The position numbers and the translations under genes were made by a program. The notes below the pieces were generated by a model. The model worked only from the letters and a program-made list of their open reading frames with translations, searched no databases and was not told the DNA's origin. Source: Halorussus sp. MSC15.2 (GTDB lineage: Archaea > Halobacteriota > Halobacteria > Halobacteriales > Haladaptataceae). Taken from it: DNA of 64,000 nt. Location of the stretch: assembly GCF_010747475.1 (NCBI RefSeq), contig NZ_VSLZ01000001.1:992001-1056000 (forward strand), in the 5' to 3' direction. Shown piece by piece: positions 52,716 to 62,008 of the stretch. Each line of letters begins with the position of its first letter. Position 1 is the stretch's first letter.

Positions 52716-54412
52716 ATGAACACGGTCGAACAACTGAAACAGCGCAAGCATCCGCTGGACGTTCTCGACGACGTGGAGACGTACGCCGCGGAGGGGTTGT
52801 CGTTCGACGAAATCGAGGACCGGGAGGGCGAAGGCGAGTGGGAACGGCTGAAGTGGGCCGGACTGTACACCCACGGGACCCACCGGGGGTACTTCATGCT
52901 CCGGACGAAGGTCCCCGGCGGCCGACTCACGCCCGAACAGGCCGAGGTCGTGGGCGAAGTCGCCGACGAGTACGCCACGGCACCCGAGGAACACGGCGGC
53001 GCGGCGCAGAACGACCTCTGGGGCGACGCGTTCCTCGACCTCACCACCCGGCAGGACGTCCAGATGCACTGGATAGAGATAGCGGACGTCCCGGAGATAT
53101 GGGACCGCTACGACGAGGTCGGACTGACCACCGTACAGGGGTGTGGCGATTCGGCCCGGAACGTGCTGGGCTGTCCGGTCGCCGGCGTGAGCGACCACGA
53201 GTGCTTCGACGCTCAGCCGGTGGTAGACGCCGTCTCGGAGTTCTTCACGGGCAACCGCGAGTACGCCAACCTCCCCCGGAAGTTCAAGCTGACCGTCACC
53301 GGCTGTCGGGCGACTGCGCGCAGTCCCAGATAAACGACGTGGGGCTGACCCCGGCGCGACGCACTGTCGATGGCACCGACTGCTACGGCTTTCACGTCCG
53401 GGTCGGCGGCGGCCTCTCGGACGGGCCGCGCATGGCCTCGCCGCTCGACGTGTTCGTTCCGCCAGCGGACGCCGTGGAGTTCTGCCGGGCGGTCGCCCAG
53501 ACGTTCAAGGAGTTGGGCGACCGGCACAACCGCGGCGTCTGCCGGATGCGGTACCTCGTCGAGCAACTGGGTGCCGAGACGTTCGAGCGCGCCGTCCGCG
53601 AGCGATGCACGGTGGACCTCCCGACCCGCGGCGAGGACCTGACCGAGGGGTACACCGGCGACCACGTCGGCGTCCACGACCAGACGCAGGAGGGCCTGCA
53701 GTACGTCGGATTCAACGTCGTCGGCGGGCGGATGGGCGGCGACGAGTTCGCCGAGATGGCGCGGGCCGCCCGCGAGTTCGGAACGGAGGACACGACGGTC
53801 AGGCTCGCGACCGACCAGAACTTCCTCGTCACCCACGTCCCCGAGGAGAACGTGGACGACCTGCTCGCCGAACCGTTCGCCGCGGACTACCAGCCCGACC
53901 CCGGCCCGTTCTCGCGGGGCGCGGTCGGCTGTACCGGCAGCGAGTTCTGCAACTACGGTATCATCGAGACCAAGAAGCGCGTCAAACGCTGGGCGCGGGA
54001 ACTCGACGAGCGAATCGACACTCCCGACGGTCTCGACGTGGTCCGGATGCACATGTCGGGCTGTTCGGCCTCGTGCGCCCAGCCCCAGATTGCGGACGTC
54101 GGCTTTCGGGGCGAGACGGTCCAACTCGACGCGGACGGCGACGGCGACGCCGACGACATCGTCGAGGGGATGGACTTCGGCCTCGGCGGCAGCCTCGGGG
54201 CAGACAACGAGTTCCTCGACTGGGTCGAGACCGCGGTCCCGGCCGACGCGGTGATTCCGGCGCTCGAAGAGCTGTTCGCGGCCTACGACGAGGAGCGGAC
54301 GGGCGGCGAGCGATTCTACGAGTGGACCCGGCGAGTCGAGAACGACCGCCTCCGGTCCATCATGCGGGGAGCCGACGCCGACGTCGCCGGAGGTGTCGCC
54401 GCCGATGACTGA
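52716..54412 (+). pseudogene. Siroheme nitrite/sulfite reductase, single-base frameshift
   Basis: From ATG 52716 the N-terminal half (LKQRKHPLDVLDDVETYAAEGLSFDEIE, GLYTHGTHRGYFMLRTKVPGG, VQGCGDSARNVLGCPVAG) is in one frame until TVTGCRA near 53310, then the correct continuation (DCAQSQINDVGL) is in the next frame from 53312. One base, most simply an A, is missing between 53310 and 53311. The second half keeps the cluster motifs GCTGSEFC (C-x5-C) and SGCSASC (C-x3-C) for the siroheme/[4Fe-4S] centre. The two-fold repeat of nitrite/sulfite reductases is otherwise complete. Sulfite versus nitrite specificity is not clear, but coupling to the F420-type gene downstream favours sulfite. A sequencing error is possible. 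Confidence 0.88.
54389..54395 (+). promoter_or_regulatory. Shine-Dalgarno of the F420-dehydrogenase-like gene
   Basis: GGAGGTG lies inside the end of the reductase gene, 9 nt before ATG 54405. It makes the ATG the real start and implies translational coupling, since the two genes overlap by 8 nt. Confidence 0.65.
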
Positions 54413-56102
54413 CGACCGCGAGACGCGCCGGGACTCCACCGACGGCGACGAGGAACCAGTCCCGGGCGTCCCCGACGTCGATACGGAGACCGACGCCGAC
54501 CGGACAGTCCCTCGCGCGGAGGGCGTCCGGACTCACCGGCCGGCGACCGAACACGGGACGATTCCGGGCGACCGAATCGGCCCCGCAGACGAGTCCCGAC
54601 CGTACGCCTCTCGCGGTGATGACGGCGGGGGTGGGCCGGTCGCCGATGGTGGCTCCGTGAGGAGTTCGAGCGAAGACCCGTCAGAACTCGCCTCCGACGG
54701 CGTTGCCGGGAGCACAACGACCGGCGGCTCGTCGGAGCTTTGCTCCGACGGCGGAACGACGCCCGCGAACGTGGACGCCGACGGCAACCTCGGCGACGTG
54801 GAGTTCACGCCGCCCGCCGAGGGAGCGAGTCAGGACGTCGAGAACGGCGACCCGACCGAGCGCGTGGGCGTCCCCGACGACGCGGACCTCGACACGCCGG
54901 GGTACGGCATCCGCGCGGAGATGAACGACATCGAGACGCCCGACGACAAGACGTGGTTCATGGAACTCGACGAGGCGGTCGTCGAGGAGGACCGGTGCAT
55001 CCAGTGTGGCACCTGCGTGGCCGCCTGTCCCTCGGACTCCATCGGCATCGGCGACGACGACCTCCCGGAACTCGTGAAGATGTGTACCGGCTGTTCGCTC
55101 TGCTGGGACTTCTGCCCGCGGGGCGGTCTCCGGTACGAGCGCCAGTGGAAGATAACCGGCGGCGAGGACAACGTGTCGGGCGCGGGCGACCCCATCACCG
55201 AGTTCTCCGCGCGCGTCGAGGACGACTGGCGCGAGGGCGCACAGGACGGCGGCGTGGTCACGTCGGTCCTGAGCCACCTGCTCGACGCCGGTGAGATAGA
55301 CGGCGCGCTGATAGCGACCGAGTCAGACGACGAGTCGTGGAAGGCCGAGAGCTTCCTCGCCACGACTCGCGAGGAACTGGTCGCCAACGCCGGGAGCTTC
55401 TACAACCAGACGATGGCGCTGGGGAACCTCGACCTCGCGCAGTGGGAACACAAACTCCCGGACGAGGACCCCGAGGACCTGAGTCTCGCGCTCGTGGGGA
55501 CGCCCTGCGAAATCGAAGGCGTCCGCGCGCTGTCGGACTTCGAGTGGGATTACCAGTCCCAGAACGCCATGGTCCGGGCGGTCGAGTACACCGTCGCGCT
55601 GATGTGTACGAAGAACTTCAACCACCGGCGTCTCGTCGGCGAGCAGTTGGAGACCAAACGCGGTATCTCGCCGGACGACATCGGCAAACTCGACGTGATA
55701 GCGGGCGAGATGCGAGTCTACGACCGCGACGGCGAGCAGGTGCTGGCCGAGGACATCGAGAACTTCCACGACGCCGCGCTGAAGGGCTGTGACGAGTGCG
55801 CCGACTTCACGGGCTACTGCGCCGACCTCACGGTCGGGTCGGTGGGTAGCTCCGACGAGTACTCGTCGGTCATCGTCCGGACAGAGGCGGGCCTGACGGC
55901 GTGGGAACTGACCGAACCCGACCTCGACTACCACGACCTCGAAGACCGCAGCGCGGTCGGCGGACTACAGAATTGGGACAAGAAGAAGGCCTTCGAGTCG
56001 CTGGAGCGGCCCTTCGACCCGGACGCGCCGCGGTTCATCGATTACGAGGACCACGCCGAGAACTACGGGACCGAACGCAATCCTCACGAGGCCGACCACT
56101 GA
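54405..56102 (+). CDS. Coenzyme F420 hydrogenase/dehydrogenase beta-subunit (FpoF/FrhB-like) with ferredoxin domain
   Basis: The 565-residue protein begins with about 150 low-complexity acidic residues. Then come two [4Fe-4S] motifs (CIQCGTCVAACP, Cys198 on, and CTGCSLCWDFCP), then an FrhB N-terminal domain (QDGGVVTSVLSHLLDAGEIDGALIA) and an FrhB C-terminal domain (LALVGTPCEIEGVRAL, CTKNF, GCDECADFTGYCADLTVGSVGS, SSVIVRTEAG). The FpoF/FrhB architecture oxidises reduced F420 with a flavin and passes electrons to iron-sulfur clusters. Overlap with the siroheme reductase upstream suggests it is the electron donor for it. This matches the N-terminal half of methanogen F420-dependent sulfite reductase. 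Confidence 0.88.
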   Translation: MTDDRETRRDSTDGDEEPVPGVPDVDTETDADRTVPRAEGVRTHRPATEHGTIPGDRIGPADESRPYASRGDDGGGGPVADGGSVRSSSEDPSELASDGVAGSTTTGGSSELCSDGGTTPANVDADGNLGDVEFTPPAEGASQDVENGDPTERVGVPDDADLDTPGYGIRAEMNDIETPDDKTWFMELDEAVVEEDRCIQCGTCVAACPSDSIGIGDDDLPELVKMCTGCSLCWDFCPRGGLRYERQWKITGGEDNVSGAGDPITEFSARVEDDWREGAQDGGVVTSVLSHLLDAGEIDGALIATESDDESWKAESFLATTREELVANAGSFYNQTMALGNLDLAQWEHKLPDEDPEDLSLALVGTPCEIEGVRALSDFEWDYQSQNAMVRAVEYTVALMCTKNFNHRRLVGEQLETKRGISPDDIGKLDVIAGEMRVYDRDGEQVLAEDIENFHDAALKGCDECADFTGYCADLTVGSVGSSDEYSSVIVRTEAGLTAWELTEPDLDYHDLEDRSAVGGLQNWDKKKAFESLERPFDPDAPRFIDYEDHAENYGTERNPHEADH

Positions 56103-56229
56103 GCGACACCCGGCGAGACCGACCGTCGAACGACTTCGGAAACGACGCCGACCGGTTCGGTGGCTGGGACCGCGCTGGCCGAAGTATCGTAACGATACGC
56201 CTTTCCCCGCCGATAGAGAACACGTATCC

Positions 56230-58341
56230 ATGGACCAGAAGCGGGAACTGTCGAGCATCGACCTCGCCGCCGTCGTCGCGGAACTCGGCGCGTACGAGGG
56301 CGCGAAGCTCGACAAGGCGTATCTCTACGACGACGACCTCTTGCGGCTCAAGATGCGGGACTTCGACCGCGGTCGGGTCGAACTCCTCGTGGAAGTCGGC
56401 GACCTGAAGCGCGCCCACGTCTCCGCGCCGGAGAACGTCCCCGACGCGCCCGGCCGACCGCCGAACTTCGCCATGATGCTCCGGAACCGACTGTCGGGCG
56501 CGGACTTCGCCGGCGTCGAACAGTACGGCTTCGACCGCATCCTCCAGTTCCACTTCGAGCGCGGCGACGAGGACACCACTATCGTCGCCGAACTGTTCGG
56601 GCAGGGCAACCTCGCGGTGCTGGACGAGAACAACGAGGTCGTGGACAGCCTCGACACCGTGCGTCTCAAGTCTCGGACGGTCGCGCCGGGGAGCCAGTAC
56701 GAGTTCCCCGACGAGCGCGTCAACCCCCTCGAAGTCGATTACGAGACGCTGGCGGCCCACATGGAGGAGTCCGACACCGACCTCGTGCGCACGCTCGCCA
56801 CCCAACTCAACTTCGGCGGTCTCTACGCCGAGGAGGTCTGCACCCGCGCGGGCGTCGAGAAGTCCACCGACATCGACGAGGCCGACGAGGACGACTACGA
56901 GGCCATCTACGACGCCATCCAGCGCCTCGCCGACCCGGTCCGGACCGGGGAGTTCGAACCCCGCGTCTACCGCGAGGACGACCGCCTCGTGGACGTGACG
57001 CCGTTCGCGCTCGAAGAGTACGCCGACCTCGACTCGGAGGCCTTCGACACGTTCAACGAGGCGGTGGACTTCTACTTCACGAACGTGGACTTCGAGGGCG
57101 AGGACGCCGCCGACCAGAGCGTCGGCGACCAGCGACCCGACTTCGAGGCCGAAATCGAGAAACACCAGCGCATCATCGAACAGCAGGAGCAGGCCATCGA
57201 GGGGTTCGAGGAGCAGGCCGAGGCCGAGCGAGAGAAGGCCGAGCGCCTCTATGGCCACTACGGACTCGCCGACGAGATTCTCACCACCGTCCAGAACGCG
57301 CTGGACGAGGACACCTCGTGGGAGGAGATTGAGACCCGATTCGAGGAGGGGGCCGAACAGGGCATCGAGGCCGCCGAGGCCGTCCAGAGCGTGAACTCCG
57401 AGGAGGGGATGGTCACGGTCGAAATCGACGGGACGCCGGTCCCGCTCGACGCCTCGATGGGCGTCGAGAAGAACGCCGACCGGCTCTACACCGAGGCCAA
57501 GCGCATCGAGGAGAAGAAGGAGGGCGCGATGGCCGCCATCGAGAACACCCGCGAGGACCTCGAAGCGGCCAAACGCCGCAAGGAGGAGTGGGAGGCCGAC
57601 ACCGCCGAGTCAGACGACGACGAGGACGGCGAGGAGGACGCCGAGGACGTGGACTGGCTCTCCCGACCCTCGATTCCGATTCGCAAGCAGGAGCAGTGGT
57701 ACGAGCGATTCCGGTGGTTCCGGACGAGCGACGACTTCCTCGTCATCGGCGGCCGCAACGCCGACCAGAACGAGGAGTTGGTCCAGAAGTACCTCGACGG
57801 CAACGACCTGTTCTTCCACGCGCAGGCCCACGGCGGTCCGGTGACGATTCTGAAGACCTCCGACCCCAGCGAACCCTCCCGCGACGTGGACGTTCCCGAC
57901 CGGAGCAAGCAGGAGGCCGCCCAGTTCGCGGTGTCGTACTCGTCGGTCTGGAAGGACAGTCGGTTCACGGGAGACGCCTATGTGGTGACCCCCGACCAAG
58001 TGAGCAAGACGCCCGAGAGCGGCGAGTACCTCGAAAAAGGCGGGTTCGCAATCCGGGGCGACCGCACCTACTTCCGCGACGTGGCGGTGGGGGTCGCGGT
58101 CGGTATCGCCTGCGAACCCCACACCCGCGTCCTCGGCGGTCCGCCCTCCGCCATCGTCCCGCAGGTCGAGACCCACGTCGAGGTCGAACCCGGCCGGTAC
58201 GCCCAGAACGACATCGCCAAGCGCATCTACCGGGAGTTCCGCGAGCGGTTCGCCGACACCTCGTTCGTCCGGAAGGTGGCGAGTCCCGACCTCATTCAGG
58301 AGTTCCTACCGCCGGGCGGAAGTCGGATGCAAGAGGAGTAG
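56230..58341 (+). CDS. rqcH: Rqc2/NFACT family ribosome quality-control factor (RqcH)
   Basis: The 703-residue protein has the full NFACT layout: NFACT-N (LSSIDLAAVVAELGAYEGAKLDKAYLYDDDLLRLKMRDF), two helix-hairpin-helix-like and coiled-coil stretches (about residues 290-340 and 400-470, e.g. EIEKHQRIIEQQEQAIEGFEEQAEAEREKAERLYGHYG), and the NFACT-R domain (WYERFRWFRTSDDFLVIGGRNADQNEELVQKYLDGNDLFFHAQAHGGPVTILK). RqcH binds stalled 50S subunits with peptidyl-tRNA and can add C-terminal alanine tails. It is near the pelota gene, also a ribosome-rescue factor. Confidence 0.93.
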   Translation: MDQKRELSSIDLAAVVAELGAYEGAKLDKAYLYDDDLLRLKMRDFDRGRVELLVEVGDLKRAHVSAPENVPDAPGRPPNFAMMLRNRLSGADFAGVEQYGFDRILQFHFERGDEDTTIVAELFGQGNLAVLDENNEVVDSLDTVRLKSRTVAPGSQYEFPDERVNPLEVDYETLAAHMEESDTDLVRTLATQLNFGGLYAEEVCTRAGVEKSTDIDEADEDDYEAIYDAIQRLADPVRTGEFEPRVYREDDRLVDVTPFALEEYADLDSEAFDTFNEAVDFYFTNVDFEGEDAADQSVGDQRPDFEAEIEKHQRIIEQQEQAIEGFEEQAEAEREKAERLYGHYGLADEILTTVQNALDEDTSWEEIETRFEEGAEQGIEAAEAVQSVNSEEGMVTVEIDGTPVPLDASMGVEKNADRLYTEAKRIEEKKEGAMAAIENTREDLEAAKRRKEEWEADTAESDDDEDGEEDAEDVDWLSRPSIPIRKQEQWYERFRWFRTSDDFLVIGGRNADQNEELVQKYLDGNDLFFHAQAHGGPVTILKTSDPSEPSRDVDVPDRSKQEAAQFAVSYSSVWKDSRFTGDAYVVTPDQVSKTPESGEYLEKGGFAIRGDRTYFRDVAVGVAVGIACEPHTRVLGGPPSAIVPQVETHVEVEPGRYAQNDIAKRIYREFRERFADTSFVRKVASPDLIQEFLPPGGSRMQEE

Positions 58342-58367
58342 ACGCGGCCGGAGACCGATTTCGGCGT

Positions 58368-58871
58368 CTACGTCCCGTCGTCGCCACCGAACGTGAATCG
58401 ACCGGCGTTCTGCGTGCTACTGACTCCCCACGAGAACTCGCCGGAGTCGTACACGGTTCCGGATAAGAAGAATCCGTGTTCACGGTCGGGCGGCGCGGGA
58501 TGGAACACGGTCTCGCCCGCGTGGTCCGACGGTTCGCGTCCGTCAACCGTGAACTCGACACCGTACCACACGGACTCCGTGAAGACGCTCTCGTAGGTCC
58601 GGCGCGAGTCGGGTTCCGCGGTCGCCGACGCGCTCAAGTTCCGTTGTTCAGGAGTAACGGCAACGTCTCCTTCGGGTGAATTACGTCCTCCGGGTCGCGC
58701 TCCCACGCCGGTCACCCGGACCGAAATCGAATGCGGGAGCGTATCGTCGTTTCGGAACCGGAGACTCCCCGCTGGCGGTTCGTCCGACCCGAGGACCGAA
58801 CACCCCGCGAGTCCGCCCAATGCAACCGTCCCGAGAGAACCGAGAAAGATACGTCGCTCCGTGGAGGGCAT
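58368..58871 (-). CDS. Tat-type lipoprotein
   Basis: From ATG 58871 the protein starts MPSTERRIFLGSLGTVALGGLAGCSVLG, a twin-arginine-like signal with lipobox LAGC, so it is exported and lipidated. The mature domain of about 140 residues is beta-rich (GSLRFRNDDTLPHSISVRVTGVG, YESVFTESVWYGVEFTVDG, EHGFFLSGTVYDSGEFSWGV). TATA-like cttattcg on this strand (58894-58901) lies about 27 nt upstream. It resembles the lipoprotein at 42978-43373 in general form only. Function unknown. Confidence 0.78.
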   Translation of the reverse strand: MPSTERRIFLGSLGTVALGGLAGCSVLGSDEPPAGSLRFRNDDTLPHSISVRVTGVGARPGGRNSPEGDVAVTPEQRNLSASATAEPDSRRTYESVFTESVWYGVEFTVDGREPSDHAGETVFHPAPPDREHGFFLSGTVYDSGEFSWGVSSTQNAGRFTFGGDDGT

Positions 58872-59054
58872 AGCGATTGCTCGCACTTCGAACGAATAAG
58901 AGTTAATATATTGAGTGGTTCGGTCGAACTCCTCTCTGGTCCGGAATATCCGCCGCTGCGCTATGTCTCGTCACGCAACAATTAAGCCAGTAGCGCACCT
59001 CTCTGAGGTAAGCAAGTCGGCTTCTTCGTCGAAGCGCCTGCCCCGGAGACGACC

Positions 59055-59795
59055 GTGTTCGAAACAGCACTCAGATACCCCGTAGACGGCGACGATAGAA
59101 TCGAGACGATAGTAATCGGTGGGCTACTCACCCTGTTCTCGTGGCTCCTGATTCCGGCGGTGTTCGTCGCTGGCTACCTCCAGCGCGTCCTCGCCCGGAC
59201 GACAGCGGACGACCGCGCGCCGTCGTTCGACGACTGGGGTGACCTGTTCGGGGAGGGCCTGAAGGCCGTCGCCGTCACGCTGGCGTACTTCGCGGTTCCG
59301 GTGGTGTTGCTGACCGCGGTCCTCGGCAGCGTCATCTTCGCCTTCGAGACGACGACGGTCGTCGAGACGGGGACGACCGTGGCCGAACCGGCCGCGCCCG
59401 GCGGAGCGAACAACCTCGGCGTGGTGGTGGTTCTCGTCGGGTTCGCGCTCGCCGTCGTCGCGTCGCTGGCCGCTTCCTACGCCCTGCCCGCCGCACTCGC
59501 TCGACTCGCCGTCGAGGGCCGCCTCGGCGCGGCGTTCGAGTTCCGCAGACTCGCGGGCGTCCTCACCGACCGGTCGTACGCCATCGGCTGGCTGGTCGCG
59601 TTCGTCGTCCTCGCGGTCGGCGGTGCGCTCGTCGGCGGACTCGCGTCGATACCACTCGTCGGGTGGGCGCTGGTCCCGTTCGCGAGCTTCTACCTGAACG
59701 TCGTCGCGTTCGCGCTCTACGGGCAGGGCTACCGCGACGCGACCCGGACTGACCGCCGCGAAACCGCGGACGGCGACCGGCGCACGTCGGCGTGA
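59055..59795 (+). CDS. DUF4013 membrane protein, copy 1
   Basis: The 246-residue protein starts FETALRYPVDGDDRIETIVIGGLLTLFSWLLIPAVFVAGYLQRVL and has about six hydrophobic segments, matching DUF4013 (first residues -ALxYPxxGDDxxx-). The start is GTG 59055. The leader from the TATA-like aattaagc (about 58980-58987) carries two short hairpins, cctctctgagg and gcttcttcgtcgaagc. A second DUF4013 gene of the same design follows after 56 nt. Function unknown. Confidence 0.85.
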   Translation: MFETALRYPVDGDDRIETIVIGGLLTLFSWLLIPAVFVAGYLQRVLARTTADDRAPSFDDWGDLFGEGLKAVAVTLAYFAVPVVLLTAVLGSVIFAFETTTVVETGTTVAEPAAPGGANNLGVVVVLVGFALAVVASLAASYALPAALARLAVEGRLGAAFEFRRLAGVLTDRSYAIGWLVAFVVLAVGGALVGGLASIPLVGWALVPFASFYLNVVAFALYGQGYRDATRTDRRETADGDRRTSA

Positions 59796-59851
59796 ACTCG
59801 GTCGCGACGCCGAGTAGCCAGACCTAACTTTTCGCGTCGACATTCTCCGCC

Positions 59852-60553
59852 ATGTTCCGCGAGGCACTGACCTACCCGGTCCGCGGCGAGGACGTCGAGC
59901 GCCGACTCCTCGTCGGCGCGATTCTGGCCGTCGCCGCCGGACTGCTCGCTCGACTCGGCGTCCTCGCGGTGTTCGCGCTCCTCCCCGCCGTCGTGCTGGC
60001 CGGATACGCCCTGTCCGTCGTCCGGACCACCGCCGAGTCGCCCGGCGGGACGGCCGCCGCCGAGGACGCGCCGCCCGAATTTGGGGACTTCCGGGCGCTC
60101 GCGGCCGACGGCGCGCGGGCGCTCGCCGTCGGATTCGCCTATCTGCTCGTCCCCGCGGCCGCGCTCGCGGTCACGGTCGGGGGCGCTATCGGGGGTGCGA
60201 GCGCGGCCGGGCGACCCGAGTCGCTCGGACCGACGGTCTTCGTCTTCGGTGCCGGGACGGTCGTCCTCTTCTTGTCGCTCGCGTTCGCGTACCTCCTGCC
60301 CGCGGCGCTGACGGGCGTCGCTCGGACTCGGCGACTCTCGGGGGCGCTCGACCGCGGTCGCCTGCGCGCGAGCGCCGGGGACGCCGGGTACTTCGTCGTC
60401 TGGGTCGCGGCGCTGCTGGTCGGCGGTGCGGCGGTCGTCGTGCTCGCGTCGGTCGCGGCGCTCGGCCGTCTCGGCGAGGTGGTGGCGCTCGCGGGGAGTT
60501 TCTACGCGCTGGTCGCGGTCGCGCGCCTGTTCGGTCGGGCCATCTCGGGATAG
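59852..60553 (+). CDS. DUF4013 membrane protein, copy 2
   Basis: The 233-residue protein starts [59 protein letters not shown] and has about six hydrophobic segments, parallel to copy 1 at 59055-59795. The two share the start motif (FxxALxYPVxGxD) and the second-helix pattern but differ in the rest, so it is an old tandem duplication. It is 43 nt before pelota in the same direction. Confidence 0.85.
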   Translation: MFREALTYPVRGEDVERRLLVGAILAVAAGLLARLGVLAVFALLPAVVLAGYALSVVRTTAESPGGTAAAEDAPPEFGDFRALAADGARALAVGFAYLLVPAAALAVTVGGAIGGASAAGRPESLGPTVFVFGAGTVVLFLSLAFAYLLPAALTGVARTRRLSGALDRGRLRASAGDAGYFVVWVAALLVGGAAVVVLASVAALGRLGEVVALAGSFYALVAVARLFGRAISG

Positions 60554-60596
60554 CCCGACCGCAGGTCACTTATCGAACGGCCGACCACGTTGGAGT

Positions 60597-61664
60597 ATGA
60601 GAGTGACGAACCGCCAGCGGGTCGAAGGAGGCCGTGAGCGCATCACGCTCGTCCCCGAGAGCCTCGACGACCTCTGGCACCTCACCTACGTCCTCGAACC
60701 CGGCGACTTCGTGGCCGCCGACACGACCCGGCGCATCCAGCGCAACGACGACCAGATGCGCGACACGGGCGGCGAGCGCGAACACATGCACGTCACGCTC
60801 GAAGTCGAGGACTCGGAGTTCCACAAGTTCGCCAACCGCCTGCGAGTCAGCGGCGTCATCGAGAGCGCCTCCCGCGAGGACCAACTCGGCCAGCACCACA
60901 CCGTCAACGTCGAGGAGAACAAGGAGATAACCGTCGAGAAGGTCTGGAAGGCCGACCAACTCGAACGACTCGAAGAGGCCGAGGAGGCCACCGACAACCC
61001 CGACGTGGCCATCGTCACCGTCGAGGAGGGGAAGGCTCACATCCACACCGTCGCCCAGTACGGCACCGAGGAGCGCGCCGAGTTCACCGGCACCACGGGC
61101 AAGGGCGAGTACGCCCGCGGCCGGGACGAACTGTTCGCGGAACTGACGAGCGCGCTCTCCCGTCTCGACGTGGACGCCATCATCCTCGCCGGGCCGGGGT
61201 TCACCAAGCAGGACGCGCTCGACTACGTCGAGGAGGAGGCCCCCGACCTGACCGAGAAGATAACCACCGTGGACACCAGCGCGGTCGGCGACCGAGGCGT
61301 CCACGAGGTGCTGAAGCGCGGCGCGGTCGAGGAGGTCCAGAAGAACACCCGCATCGCCGAGGAGGCCGAACTCATCGACGAACTCACCAAGCGCATCGGC
61401 GAGGGCGCGAAGGTCGCCTACGGGGCCGAGCAGGTCCAGAAGGCCGCGGACTTCGGAGCCATCGAACACCTCCTGTTGCTGGACGAACGCCTGCGCGAAG
61501 AGCGGGGGCAGGAGGGCGAGTGGCCCTTCGACGTGAACGAACTCATCACGACCGTCGAGCGGAAGGGAGGCGACGTGACGGTGTTCTCCAACGAGTTCGC
61601 GCCCGGCGACCAACTCTCGGGATTCGGCGGCATCGCCGCGCTCCTGCGCTACCGACTGGAATAA
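60597..61664 (+). CDS. pelA: mRNA surveillance protein pelota
   Basis: The 355-residue protein is the archaeal Dom34/pelota, which binds stalled ribosomes with aEF1A-type GTPase and promotes subunit release with ABCE1. Motifs include [31 protein letters not shown] (N-terminal Lsm-like), [19 protein letters not shown] (central eRF1-like, lacking GGQ) and the C-terminal eRF1-like part with [35 protein letters not shown] 60597 follows TATA-like cttatcg about 25 nt upstream. RqcH is 2.3 kb upstream in the same direction. Confidence 0.95.
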   Translation: MRVTNRQRVEGGRERITLVPESLDDLWHLTYVLEPGDFVAADTTRRIQRNDDQMRDTGGEREHMHVTLEVEDSEFHKFANRLRVSGVIESASREDQLGQHHTVNVEENKEITVEKVWKADQLERLEEAEEATDNPDVAIVTVEEGKAHIHTVAQYGTEERAEFTGTTGKGEYARGRDELFAELTSALSRLDVDAIILAGPGFTKQDALDYVEEEAPDLTEKITTVDTSAVGDRGVHEVLKRGAVEEVQKNTRIAEEAELIDELTKRIGEGAKVAYGAEQVQKAADFGAIEHLLLLDERLREERGQEGEWPFDVNELITTVERKGGDVTVFSNEFAPGDQLSGFGGIAALLRYRLE

Positions 61665-61765
61665 TTTCGTGGAACGGGAGTCGGGGGTCGGTTCGCTTCT
61701 CGGAGTTCGACGTAGCTCGGCGCGCTGGCGAGGTCGTCGTGAGGCCTGCGATTACCGTCCTCACA

Positions 61766-61823
61766 GGTATCGGCAGTAGCTAGCTACTACTTCACTTGAA
61801 CAGAGCTAGCTATTACCGATACC
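61766..61823. repeat. 20-bp imperfect inverted repeat with 18-nt loop
   Basis: ggtatcggcagtagctagct (61766-61785) is inverted at 61804-61823 with two mismatches, one of which could be a G-U pair in RNA. The 18-nt loop is AT-richer. As RNA it would be a very stable terminator-like hairpin ending pelota transcription; as DNA it could be an element remnant end pair. Confidence 0.6.
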
Positions 61824-61890
61824 GAGGAGAAACGCACAGCACCGCCTCGAACCTCCCCAACCTCCTCGCTCACTTCGTTCGCTCGTCCAC

Positions 61891-61910
61891 CGTCAGAGCA
61901 AGCTCTGACG
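61891..61910. repeat. Perfect 9-bp hairpin
   Basis: cgtcagagc and gctctgacg are perfect inverted copies with only an AA between them. It may terminate the esterase transcript from the other side. A tight loop of two bases is unlikely in RNA without opening the closing pair. Confidence 0.45.
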
Positions 61911-62008
61911 AGCCTTCGGTCGCTACGCTCCCGAAGACCTCGCGCGCGCTGCTCGCACGCGCCGGACAGCAAAAAGGAATATATCGACAGTTCTGAAACT
62001 CGTCTGAC

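Larger units (their letters stand above)
61665..62008. other. Gene-free region with strong inverted repeats
   Basis: About 340 nt between convergent pelota and the esterase with no plausible gene. It contains a 20-bp imperfect stem (61766-61823) and a 9-bp hairpin (61891-61910). The part from 61860 to 61960 is built of short GC-rich words (cacttcgttcgctc, ctccgaagacctcgcgcg) typical of haloarchaeal noncoding DNA. Confidence 0.55.
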
